DNA from: Plecoglossus altivelis
Lineage: Eukaryota > Chordata > Actinopteri > Osmeriformes > Plecoglossidae
DNA length: 64,000 nt
Direction of reading: 5' to 3'
NCBI GenBank assembly: GCA_036571765.1
Contig: BROE01000025.1
Location: 2,612,855 to 2,676,854, forward strand
Shown here: positions 1 to 31,591 of the stretch, piece by piece
How positions within the stretch are numbered: the stretch's first letter is position 1
Layout of the letters: each line of letters begins with the position of its first letter
The notes under the pieces: model-generated
What the model was told of the DNA's origin: nothing
Database searches by the model: none
What the model saw: the letters and a program-made list of their open reading frames with translations, nothing else
Translations under genes and position numbers: made by a program

Positions 1-43
1 CCCCTTCCCCCCCCAGTGCAGTGACCCTCTGCTGTGTGTCCAG

Positions 44-1251
44 ATGTGTATCCGGGACGCGCGGGACCCCAACACCAGCTTGGGATCATACAGCCTGCTG
101 CTGCACGCACACACGGGAAGAAGTATGCTGGAGTTCCAGGTAGGAACGCTGAAACGGCGCGTTGAACCGCCCTGAAACATAAAACACACACACACAGAAA
201 GAGGCGTAGAAACATCAAAATATTAGAAGCGTAAGAGCCTTGAAAATATAGAATCATAGAGCCGTCAAGCACCACATAGAATGAAGATCTAGATCTAGAT
301 GGCTAGTTTTAACAAAACAACGTTGTTACAACGTTGTAAAATAGCATGCATGTACCCTCTGTCTGCGTATCATTTATCATCTCAGCTTTAACAGAGAAAA
401 CAGACATGAAATCCCTCCAAATAGGCGTTTCTAAATATAACCATTCTCACCTGGACTGTGACTGATTGTATGAAACCTCTGTGCACGTCGGTCCGCATGT
501 CTTGGCGTGCGATAGGGAGTCGGGTAACTGGGCCTTAGAGGCTGGCTGGGGGAGAGCCCTGCGGTGTGCTAAGACCCATTCCTCCGTCTCTGTGTCAATA
601 AGCACACGCCAGAACGTCCACAGCCTAGCACTCAGAGAATCATTACCAGGAGGAAACGGCTTCATTATCGTTCCGTGCTCGAAGTAGTGCGCGCACGCAT
701 ATGCGCGCATACGCACACACATGTTTATACTTACACAGGTAAGAGTTGAGAGGATGTCAGTCAAAGTTTGGGTGTTTTTAGCAGCTACGCAGACTGTTCT
801 ATCCGACGGAGGAGGCGGACAGACAGATTCAGCCTGCGAAGTTTCGTTAGGCTGGTAACACCTGGAGATCGTTATTTATTATCCGTTATGGCGTTTGTGA
901 TTAAAACACTTTCTGATGTGCTGTATTAACGGTACGTGATGCATGACACCTTCCAAACAATGTATCCCAGATCTCAGTTACAGGAAGAGAGCTGTGAAAT
1001 AAAGATTTTGCTTATCTTTCCAATGTAAACTGTCTCCGTTTGGTTATCGTGTCTGGGAATGTCATTTTAAGAACTCAGTCTCTGGTAATTACGGAAAGCA
1101 GACACTTGTTGAAATTTCCCCTCCATGACTAATAGCATTGCCCAAACAGATTCATAAGTAGAATAAAGGTCGATTTGAGCTTTTCCGTTCCTTCTCCCTC
1201 TCTTATCTCTCTCTTTCTGTCTCTCTGTCTCTGTCTCTGTCTCTGTCTCTG

Positions 1252-1313
<62 letters not shown>

Positions 1314-1443
1314 GTAGGAGACCATGACAGTGTTTCAGTTGTTACATTGGAATGGAACGTTGAAGGCCATGAGGAAGAGGCAGTTTTCCAGACAGGTGAG
1401 ATGCACTTTGCCCCTTCACTCTTCATCTCCAAGCCCTAACCCT

Positions 1444-1510
<67 letters not shown>

Positions 1511-2002
1511 GTTTCTGTCTCTCTGTCTGTCTGTCTCTTAGAATATTACTTCAGCGTAGAGATAATCTACTGTTAAATACATTTCTTCCTCGCCCCCTAG
1601 AGTGTGATTGGCTATTACTCTCAGTGTGGGCTGGACGCGAGCCTGCGCAGCAGCATGGCTCTGGATTGGCTGGGCCGTGAGCAGCGTTGCCCAGGGCGAC
1701 TGGGCGAGGAGCTCCGCGTGGCTCAGCGGGAGCTAGGATTGGCCCGTCGCCGCGGCGTCGAGCTGCGCTTCTACAAGGAGAAGACCCAGATCCTGACCTT
1801 GGCCCTCAGCCAGTGGGCCATGCCGCTTGGACCCCCCAGCCCGGAGCGGGGTCACACGGACGCTCAAGCCCAGGAGGAGCTGCCTCTGCACTGCTTCCAC
1901 AGCCAGGCCACCCTGAGGCTTCAAGGCCCTCCAGGCAGTCCCTCCGCCCAGGACCACACCCACACACAGCCCCAAAACTCCAAGCTCAAAACCCACTGCT
2001 GA
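44..2002 (+). CDS. lix1: LIX1-family protein (lix1 or lix1-like), 3' part
   Basis: Three exons are visible: 44-139, 1318-1395 and 1601-2002 (stop TGA at 2000-2002). All are phase 0, and the 5' exons lie off the left edge. The joined protein carries the family core, with SMLEFQ at the first junction, then MTVFQLLHWNGTLKAM, then GYYSQCGLD and MALDWLGREQ, and ends its conserved part at ELRFYKEKTQILTLALSQ. LIX1 was first described in limb and CNS expression studies, and its core resembles a double-stranded-RNA-binding fold. Its biochemical role is not settled. The segment MTVFQLLHWNG.LKAM is closer to LIX1L, while GYYSQ and FYKEK are closer to LIX1, so the paralogue is uncertain. The last ~60 residues, rich in Pro, His and Gln, do not match either protein as I recall them. 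EPG5 follows in the same orientation. Confidence 0.85.
1193..1540 (+). repeat. (CT)n microsatellites flanking a lix1 exon
   Basis: Pure CT/TCTG runs occupy about 1193-1312, directly before the acceptor at 1317, and about 1447-1540 in the next intron. The first run doubles as the polypyrimidine tract. Confidence 0.9.
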
Positions 2003-2347
2003 CGACTCCAAAGATGGGTCATCTGCAGTGGAGGTTGAGAAAATTTGTGTGTGTGTGTGTGTATGTGTGTGTGTTTGTGTGTGGTGGGCGTGTTACACTA
2101 TAAATTATAGTGATAGTGGGCCAGGATGGGCCAAGTATGACCCAAGATCATTGCTCCATGACACAACTTGAATAAATATCTCTATGATATGTTATTATTG
2201 TGCTGAGAGAGCTTAAGGGACCCAATAGATGACTTGCAATTGTACACACGTTCCCTAGCCTTGTGCATGGTTTGAACTGGCAGGTGCAAGGGGTTTATAA
2301 AGGGAATCTATGCGTGTCACTGTCATCGTTCCATGTAGATTTGTGTA

Positions 2348-2353
2348 AATAAA
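2348..2353 (+). terminator. Poly(A) signal of the lix1-family gene
   Basis: AATAAA lies about 345 bases after the stop. Downstream there is T-rich sequence and no further coding exon of this gene. Confidence 0.6.
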
Positions 2354-3285
2354 CGTTGTAATTACTCTGGTCGTCTATATTCACTCTGACTGCGAGTCTA
2401 TGAGACATGTACACTGTATATTTATGTACATACAATATTGATTAAGTTGCCTATGTACTTGGGATATTGATTTAAAACTTACAAAGAATAACATGTTTTC
2501 TTGTTTTTATCGATATTTTGACCAGGAACTAAGCCTTTGCTCTATAGCGGTGGAGCACACCGCGGTGCATTTTGACCCCTTTCGTGTTCCTTAGTGAGGT
2601 GGAGCTGTCATGTGACCAAATATTGCGATAACACAGTTCCTAGAATAACAAAACAAATGTGACAGCTGAAATGACATGTTGTGAATCTCAGTGGGGTGGA
2701 CGAAATCGGACATTGCTGTGAAGGTAGGTCAATATTACAATGTGAGGATGTGACTTATAAACACAGGCAGCGAGTTAGCTTTCTAACGTTAGCAGTTGTC
2801 GTCATGTTATATCGTTTGTTTTCACCGTCGCGTTACGGGGAAAGATGAGTTTCGTTTTCCCCCCCTCGAAAGCTTTTGTCCCGCTGCTGTGTAACACTAC
2901 TAGCCAAGGTAACCATAACAAGCTATCTCGCCTAGACAACTCTCTACCCAGTTAACGAAAAGAATACGCGTTAACATCTACGTTAGCAGATGTAGTCGTG
3001 TTCGACAGTCTCTTTTGAATCTTGAAAAGCAGCGCAGAATGTTAGTTTCTCGTTGTCCACCGCTTTCCTAAATCAACGGCTCCAAAGAGTTACCGTGTGT
3101 TCTGCCACAACACCGTGAAGGTACAACACAAGTGGTCAGCTAGTAGGAAGATTAAGACGTAATCACGGCACTCGTTCTTACGCAAGTCTGCTCTAATACT
3201 TGTCTATCTGACCGCTGCTGACCAGCTCTTCACAGCGGACGTCACCTGAAGACTGTGCAGGGAAAGACAGAACCGCGGACCAGAG
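2354..3285. other. Intergenic spacer and EPG5 upstream region
   Basis: No ORF of note. The last ~450 bases before the EPG5 start contain GTTAGC/AACGTT-rich sequence and probably hold the EPG5 promoter and 5' UTR. No TATA box is evident. Confidence 0.5.
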
Positions 3286-22818
<19,533 letters not shown>

Positions 22819-24237
22819 CCCCCCTGTTCCCCCCCCGTCCCCGTCCCTCACCGACACAGACAGCGCCCTCTAGTGATCTGGATGTACTCTGTCCCAGCGC
22901 TGCGAATACACTACCCCAGTTCAGCCAGTATTTCATTGAGGAAATGGATTGTGCCGGATGGTCTGAACTGCTGGAGAACTGTAAAGTGACTGAACCAGCC
23001 TGGAAAAACTGTGGGGTCTAATTTAAGCGAATGAACCGGAGGAGTTGCTATCAAGTACCAAGTGCTGGAACATGACTGGAAGCTATCAGATGTGTCAATC
23101 AAACCACTTGAACAAGAATGCGTATCAAAGAGAGACGATTATTCTATGCCTTTCTCTTTCTGTCTCTCTCTCTCTCTCTCTCCATCTCTTTCTTTCTCTC
23201 AAAATTCTCATATCCGCCATGTTGCTTTTCTTCCGCAATGCTGTTGCCTATTTCAAATGACGTCAGCTTATTCTCCTCTGCTGCCCGTGGCTGATATCCA
23301 AAATATTGACCAGTGACATCATCACCAACGCTGAACTGGGATCTGCTTCTGACGTTTGTGTGTGACTGAAATGACCACGTTTGGCATTGGAGCTGACTGT
23401 AGGTCAGCTCAAAGTTAGCAGTTGTATCCGTTACTTCCCAACACACAGCGCCAAGAGTATGAGGAAGAACTCGAGCGGAGCCGTGAGCAGAACCAGAACC
23501 AGAGTTGTGACAGCGACAAACTGAGGAACTCCAAACATTCCGTCAAGAATGTTCCAGTTCTCTTTAGACCGTCTCCAGAAAGTTCCAGAAAGAAGAGACG
23601 TCAGTGGATGTCGGGTTCAAGAGAGCCTCGTGTTCTTGCCGTGTCAGGGCCAAAGCTACAGTTTAGTACCAGTGACTAGGTCCTCGCCACATATCACACG
23701 CACACCAAACACGCTTGCGGACCTTCATTCATGATATTTGAGATCTTTTCGACAGCGGCACTGCGTGTCTGGCTTCTAGAACATCCTAGCCGTCACCGTT
23801 CTAGTCCTCAACGTGATGATTTTTAAGAGATCATTCCTCCAATCGGACTCGATTTTCCGACTGTTGGAGCGACTTGTCTGTACCCTTGTGTGGACATGCC
23901 TTACTGCCTGCAATGTGCTTCAGCTAGTGGTATGCTCGCTTGAGTTTATGCGTGTGTGCCTCAACTTATTAGGTATGCGTGTCCGTGGACATGGGGTCCC
24001 CCACCTGAAGACTCGTACGTGAGTGTGTGTAGGCTACATTAGCAGTTCAGACCCACCCCCCTTCGTCCCAGCCTGTGTTGGCCCGTACATGTATGCCTGT
24101 GTTGGCCCGTACATGTATGCCTGTGTTGGCCTGTACATATGCTACACAGAGGGGCTAAAGAATATGTGGTTCAGCTCTGCACAATGGTGGATGCATGTAC
24201 AGGATGTGCTCCGAGATAAATACTTCTATGAAATAAA
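22819..24237 (+). terminator. EPG5 3' UTR and poly(A) signal
   Basis: No further exon follows the stop at 22816-22818. AATAAA at 24232-24237 gives a 3' UTR of about 1.4 kb. A short triple repeat of a GTACATGTATGCCTG-type unit sits at 24070-24145. Confidence 0.6.
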
Positions 24238-24873
24238 CTTTAGCCAATTACCATGTGGTACTACTAAACTGTTGTGCTCTGCTGCTCTGTGTGTGTGTGT
24301 GTTTGTCTGTGTGTGTGTGTCTGTGTCTGTGTGTGTAGGTACAGTGTTTGTGTGGGTGTAACCTCCCGTCTAGCACCCGGCTGTCTGGGAGATGCGTGGT
24401 GTGTGGGTGGTGAGTGTGTGGCGTGTGTGTGTGTGTGTGTGGGTGCAACCTCGTCTAGCACCAGGCTGTTCTGGAGAAGGGAAATGGGGATTTTCAGACG
24501 CCGGCTGTCTCCATGGTTACAGGATGGGTAGCTCTCTGGGAGGAAGGAACGGGGTGTTCTCAGTTCACCTTGTGTGAGACACACACACACACACACACAC
24601 ACAAATACACACACTTTAACACACACATTAATACTGTTCGTATCCTCAGATAGCCTACACACACGTTAGCATCTCCCAGACAGCCTGCACTGACGAACAC
24701 ACACACACCCCCACCCTCAGGGAGATCCAGGCCAGACTGAGACAGAATGTGCTTTAAGGACAGTTTTAGTCTAGGAGATCCAGGTGTTGTCATGGAGACG
24801 GACGTTCAGTCCCCTTCAACTAGAGCCCAGAGTGTTTCTGGCCAGACAGACAGCCAGACAGACACAGACAGAC

Positions 24874-24916
<43 letters not shown>

Positions 24917-25506
24917 CTGCTGATGAGCATGCACTGAGAGCTCACGAGGCTCTGCACACTCCCTCTCAGCCCCCAAGTTACCTCTGCCCTCATCACTCGT
25001 GATGTTTCACACACAGTAAGGGGAGTGCTTAACAGGACGCGACGTGTGCATGGGAGAGAGTGAGCATGCTGTAGACGGGAGTGTTTGTCACGCAAAGTGT
25101 TGGTAAAATTGGTGTGTGTGTGTGTGTACTGTGTGAGAGAATACATTTGTAGAAGTGGTAAAAACACTTCACGTTTCTGATTGCATGGTGGAAGACCAAG
25201 TTAACATTTACAACTATAGATGAGAAGATACTGCTGTTCCCCTCCCTGTCTCTCTCTCTCGACCTACTCCTCCATCTTTCTTCTCTCTTTCTCACCGTCG
25301 CGCACTGTCTCAAGCTTTTTTCTGGCCTCCGCTCTCTCCCACCTTCCTTACTTCCCTCCTTCCTTGTTTCCTTCGCTCCTTCCTGGCTTCCTGCCTTCCT
25401 GCTGGAGGTATGTGTCAGGGCGACCAATAGCAGAGAGAGCTGAGGCCGCTCACCTCTGACCGGGACCTCCTGACGCCATCGTCCTGTGTTACTGTTACAG
25501 GCCTTA

Positions 25507-25558
<52 letters not shown>

Positions 25559-25700
25559 GAGGGGGGGTGTCAGCGTTTAAGCAGGAGTTCTTTGAAGTCA
25601 GACGCACTCCTCTCCCTTGAGTCACTCGCTTCTGTCACACCTCTTCATAACCCTGGGAGAGAGAGAGATGACTCAGTCCAGCCTGGCTCCCCTTGACAGG

Positions 25701-25733
<33 letters not shown>

Positions 25734-25946
25734 TGTCTCTCTCTATCTCTCTCTCTCTGTGGCGCTGTCTCTTCATCTCTGTCTAAGCTCTTTAAGTTGG
25801 TCTCTCCCCCTCTCCATCTATCTAACTACGGCTCAGACACAAGCCGCGCTTCTATGATTGTTTTCTCTCCCACTCACATCCTGAGTGTGCCTGGTTTTTC
25901 ATGGAGGCATCCTTTCAGCTCTCCATGGTCTTTTTCACCCGAGTCA

Positions 25947-26010
<64 letters not shown>

Positions 26011-27060
26011 TGTGTATGAACAGAGAGAATGTTCTGGACTCTGAGTGCCCACCACCACAATCACATGACTCAACACTGTTTACGCCACACGTCTGAGTGG
26101 CAGCCAGGTACACACACACACCACACACACACACTCAGCCTCTAGCACTATCCATGGGCATCCTGGTGACAGTTCTCTGTTGAAGGAAAACGTAGACCCA
26201 GAACTCTCTTTCTCTGTCTCTCTCCCTCACACTATCTCTCTGTCTCTCTCTCTCTCTCTCTCTGTTTCTCTCTCACACTTTCTCCCTCCTCTCTCTCGCT
26301 CTCCCACACTCCCTCTCTGTCTGACACACACACACAAACCCACAGGAAAAGGGCAGCCAATCCAAACGTGTCTTTGTTTTTCTTTCTTTCTGCCTGTACA
26401 GCGACAGATGGGACCCCCAGCGTGTTCTTAGACAGAGCCCACCTATGACTGATCTCACATCAAACCGTGACGGTCGCTGCTGAATTAGCGGGGATAACTC
26501 TTGGTTTACTGCTTTGACAGAATTTATCCAGTTCAGTTCTTATCTACGCGGTATATTGAAATGTATTTTCCGTGGTCCGACAATAACCTGGATGTTTTTT
26601 GCTCTCGTGCGTCTGCAAGTGTAAAAAAAATCTCGGTGGCGAAGTTTTCCAACCGGTAGGCGGATCGTAACCGCCGAGTGCGTGACAAGCGGAGTTCGCC
26701 GTTAAAGGATTGCGGGGTTGCTCTGTGAAACACCGACATCCACGGGCAAACGGAAAGGGTAAGTAGCGTCCTAAACGTCTTTTATTCAGTGTGGAATAGT
26801 TCAGCGCTTCTATGATCGGTGGTCTCAAGTCGAGTCTGGGCTGGTATTTACAGAACGCATATGTTACATTGTGGGTTAGATACATAATTTATATTTAGGC
26901 TACTGCACGGCTGCACCAGTGAGTATATGTCAAACCTAAAACCTAAGTTATGGCAGTTTTTATTAGCGTATTGCTGAGGAGAGAAGAGGCAGTCAGAGAG
27001 ACTAATCGGAGTCTTTTATTGGCGCATACGTGAGTCCAGTTGTATTAGTTGAGTCAACGT
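24238..27060. other. Intergenic region with microsatellites, no gene seen
   Basis: Contains (GT)n at 24288-24350, 25511-25552 and 25950-26008, (GA)n at 24880-24913, and CT-rich blocks. A degenerate duplicated block, with TCTAGCACCCGGCTGT near 24369 and TCTAGCACCAGGCTGT near 24453, is also present. ORFs here are low complexity or unconserved. Confidence 0.6.
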
Positions 27061-27110
27061 CAGGACCCTTCTCAGTTCAGTCACCGGTTATTTCGGAACG
27101 CCGGTTCGCG

Positions 27111-27118
27111 TGACGTCA
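27111..27118 (+). promoter_or_regulatory. Perfect cAMP-response element, probable DNAJB5 promoter
   Basis: TGACGTCA, the full CRE palindrome, in a CpG-containing context (GTTCGCGTGACGTCACC). It lies about 1.2 kb before the DNAJB5 start codon and upstream of probable noncoding 5' exon sequence. Factor binding is inferred from the motif only. Confidence 0.45.
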
Positions 27119-28333
27119 CCTCATAAAGAATCCAGTCTGGCCCACCGGGCAGCAGGGAGATAAGGAGGGAGGGAAAAGGGGAGAAAGAGAACGGTTGTGC
27201 CATGCTCATCTGATCGAGCAGTATTAGACTACATCTGAACATTTTCGCTGGTAAGAAACCGTTTTATTTCGCTCTTTGTCTTATGTTTTCGGGATTCCAT
27301 CCGGCCAACCATGCCACTGATCAGAGCCGATTTCTACATCTGATCAAAGGATTCACCGCTGTTTTAACCTAATTTGGACACCGCGTCTCGGGAGCGGTGG
27401 TGCTGTGAGAGACTCGAGCGCGTTCGGACGCCCGGCGCGCGTCTCTTTGTCTCTCTGTCTTCAGTTAAAAGGCTATAACACTGATCCGTCTGATTCCTGA
27501 ACTGTTTGTATAACAGTTGCATATATCATTGTATTCCGGGACCTAGTAATTCCGTGTCGAGCCCACATTTCGCCGGTGGCAAAGGAGCGTGGTTGGTAAC
27601 CGGAGAGTATCACCTATGCCTTTTCAACAGCATTGCGGTTTTCCTATCATCTAAGCAGCTTCCAACATCCCATAGCAACGCCTACGGGAAACTGTGCCTT
27701 TCGACCACTGATCCCCCTATTCTATTTGGCTAATACCCATCTGGAATTAGTCCATTCAGGATCATTGTTAAATACTGTAAACGTGGTCAATAAAAACGGA
27801 TATGGGCAGGGATGTAGGGATGTATGTTCGTCCGCCCATGTTAGAGGTGGTTCTGAACCCGTCAGACGGGGATTCCATCACTTGAAGATTCTACTACACT
27901 GCCATGGCAACAAAAAGGACTACTACATTCCCATAGCAACACCTAGAGAAAAGAGTTACTACACTGACAGTGTTTGTGTGTAACTGTAAATTCTTTGGAA
28001 TAAGGGTGCAATACAGTGAGTGATTCTTCGGAATCAAATTGTAAATTATTTATTAAGGACACAAGTGTAACAGCCTGACAGAGATACTTATTGACTGATC
28101 ATTTCCCACAGGGATGTTTGACTGACTGACTGACTGACTGACCTGCCTGACCTGCCTGACTGAACCAACACTGAGAAGTTTCTATATGCCTGGGGCAGAG
28201 ATACGGAACTATAGTCATGGAGAGTTAATGTTATTAACATCTAACTCTTTCTCTCTCCCACCGACACCACCAACCCTCCAGAGATTGAGGAGGCCGCGTC
28301 TGGAGCTCCCGGTCCCAGAGAGAGTGCTCCGAC

Positions 28334-28582
28334 ATGGGGAAGGACTACTACAAAACCCTGGGCATCCCCAAGGGCTCCAACGAGGAGGAGATCAAGAAAG
28401 CGTACCGCCGCATGGCTTTGCGGTTCCACCCGGACAAGAACACGGACGCCAACGCCGAGGACAAGTTCAAGGAGGTGGCCGAGGCCTACGAGGTCCTCAG
28501 TGACCCCAAGAAGAGGGTCATCTATGACCAGCTCGGGGAGGAAGGTGAGCGGCTGCATTCAGAATGGCCCTGTGTGTTCCTG

Positions 28583-28628
<46 letters not shown>

Positions 28629-31066
28629 AGAACTTCAGATTCACTCCGTCTAACCAGAAGAGTCCGTGTGGTAGAACAGGATGTTCAACCCCATTTCACA
28701 GTCCTGATTGGACACAGGGAACAGGGACTGTTTAGACGAGCAACAACCTAGAACAGTTGGTTCATTTAGCAAAGCTAGGAACACTTAGCATGGCAAGCGA
28801 CACTTAGCACAGCTAGCAACACTTAGCACAGCTAGCAACACTTAGCACAGTTAGCAACACTTAGCACGGCTAGCAACACTTCTGACAGCTAGCAACACCA
28901 TAATACTGTATCTATTATCTGAGTCACTCTCTAATACCACACTGACAGGCCACTTTTCTCAGTCTGAAGTGTGATTATAAAAAACTGTGTAGTTGTGCGA
29001 GTGTGTGTATGCGTGTACGCGTGTGTACGTAACTTGTACTTTTCAAAGACTATGTTGGGAGCGTTCAAGTTGTTTACACAGAGCAGATATCACTCCTTCT
29101 TTAGCCACACTTAACGTTCTGTTTTGCTATGTGCGTGCCTGCGTGTCTGTGAGTGTATGTTGGCAAGTGACTGATATTATTAAGCACTTATTAGTGTGCG
29201 CATGTGTGCGAGTGTGTGCGCGTGTGCGCATGTGTGTGTGTGTGTTATTCTGTGTGACCAGCTTTTTCCAGATTGCATTTCCGAGTCTCAGACAGGCAAA
29301 AATCCATGTGCCGGCGGAGATATGAATAGAAGTGAGGTGGTGTGTGTGTTGGTGTGTGTGTGTTGGTGTGTGTATGTGTGTTGGTGTGTGTGTGTGTGTG
29401 TGTTGGTGTGTGTGTGTGTGGGGGGTGAACTGTAGAGTTTATCACCTACGTTTCTGGCAGATTCTGTGGGAAGCAGTCCAAATTTACCTGGGATGAAAAA
29501 GCATTTGCGTGTAGCAGACGCTTTGAACCAAGTCTACACAAAGACCAAGGGGGGGGATTTAAACCTGAGACCTCTTGACCTGCATTGAAATCCTCTAACC
29601 CTTAAGCTGAACCCTCACCTGAAAGTTCTGTTTACTTTTGCCAAGAGACAGAAATGGCTCTGTTGCCGAGTGGTGTTCAGCACAGTGTCTGCTTAAACAG
29701 TAGGCTGGTGCCTGTGTTTCAGAGATTCATTCATTATACGTATTCATGCATTCAATTCAATTCAATCTTTATTACAGACTCAAGGTCCAAGTTTTTGAAA
29801 AAAGAAAAAGGAAGAGGGGAATATAAAAAGAAAGAATAAGAAACAATAGGACAACGTATACAGCCCAGATCAGAAACACTGTGTAGTTGTGTGAGTGTTT
29901 CATTCATTGAGTGTTTCATTCATTGAGTGTTTCATTCATTGCGCTTTTCCTTCACTTCAGTTCTTCCATGCCAGCGCTGTGACAAGTGTGTGTGTAGGCT
30001 TGTGTACGTTAGGGAAACGCAGGACATTCATGTGTGTGTCTTCGTCTTCTGTGTGCATGTGTAGGCCACTGGACAGTGTGTGTTGGTGCTCATGTCTACA
30101 TACATGCAGGCCTGGTGAGTGTGTGTGTTTCACCGCCTCACATCTCTCCCCTTCTCCCCGCAGGTCTAAAGACAGGCGGTAGCGGCTCGTCTGGAGGCCC
30201 CGGGAGCTCCTCCTACCACTACACCTTCCACGGCGACCCCCACGCCACCTTCGCCTCCTTTTTCGGCGGCTCCAACCCCTTCGACATGTTCTTCGGCTCC
30301 AACCGCAACCACAACCGCTCCAACGGCTTCTCCTTCCACGACCACAACCACCACGACCCGGAGGCGGACCAGGAGATGGAGGACGACGATCCCTTCGCCC
30401 AGTTTGGCCGTTTCGGCTTCCCGCCCGGCATGAACGGGTTCCCCGGCGGGGGCGGGGGCGGCGGGCGGAGGAAGGCCCCGCCGTCGGAGCGCCTGGGGGG
30501 GAGTCGTAGCCGGCAGCAGGACCCGCCCGTGGTCCACGAGCTGAAGGTCTCCCTGGAGGAGATCTTCCACGGCTGCACCAAGCGGATGAAGATCACCCGC
30601 CGCAGGCTGAACCCGGATGGCAGGAGCATGAGGACCGAGGACAAGATCCTCAACATCGTCATCAAGCGGGGCTGGAAGGAGGGGACCAAGATCACCTTCC
30701 CCAAGGAGGGCGACGAGACGCCCGAGAACATTCCGGCGGACATTGCCTTCGTGCTGAAAGACAAGGGCCACGCCCACTTCCGGAGGGACGGCTCCAATAT
30801 CATCTACATCTGCAAGATCAACCTGAAGGAGGTAAGGATGTTCGCTCTTCTTCTCTCACAGGGTCTCTCTGTCTCTGTATCTTTCTCTGTCTCTCTCCAC
30901 AAACTCCGCCTCTTTCTCTCCCCCTCTCTCTTCCCCCCTTCAAGTTTTGACCTATTTCTGTCTTTCTTTCCCTCCCTCCTTTTTTTTCCTTCTACCTCTA
31001 CCACTCCATTGCTCCCTTCTGGTTCACTCTTTCACTTTCCCTATCTCACGCTCTCTTCTCTCTTTC

Positions 31067-31120
<54 letters not shown>

Positions 31121-31551
31121 CCCTCTCTCTGGCAAACCTGCTGAACCAGCTCCAGGGCGGCCTGGAGGTTGTGTGCTGGTTGTGTGCCGGTCAGTGGAGG
31201 GGCTGGTCGCCGTGTGGGCCAGCTGGGTACATCGGCTCTGTCACCGTCGTGTGAGCGGGCCGGCGGGAATGTGGTGTCCCTGTGTGACCGCTGTGCCTCC
31301 AGGGTCCAATATAGCATGATAGATCATCCAGCCAGGTCACACACACACACACACACACACAGTCTCATGTATACGCACCCAGGCATGGTTTCAGATGCAT
31401 ACACACACACACACACACACACACGCTCTCGTTCAAGCCTATTTCGCTGTCTCATGCCTGCTTAGACGTTATGCAATATGATGAAGCTGACTACTAATAT
31501 TGCTTTGCATCTTCTACACTTCTCTTGCTCAGCTTGGACAAGGAAAACACA

Positions 31552-31591
<40 letters not shown>

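Noticed and set aside
24238..26450. Possible exons among ORFs after EPG5
   Set aside because: All are built from CT, GT or CA repeats, and none shows a protein family signature.
26544..26885. Minus-strand ORF of 113 codons
   Set aside because: No recognisable domain, no splice or promoter context, and it lies in likely DNAJB5 5' flank.
30166..30803. Long minus-strand ORFs opposite DNAJB5 exon 2
   Set aside because: They mirror a GC-rich conserved exon on the other strand.
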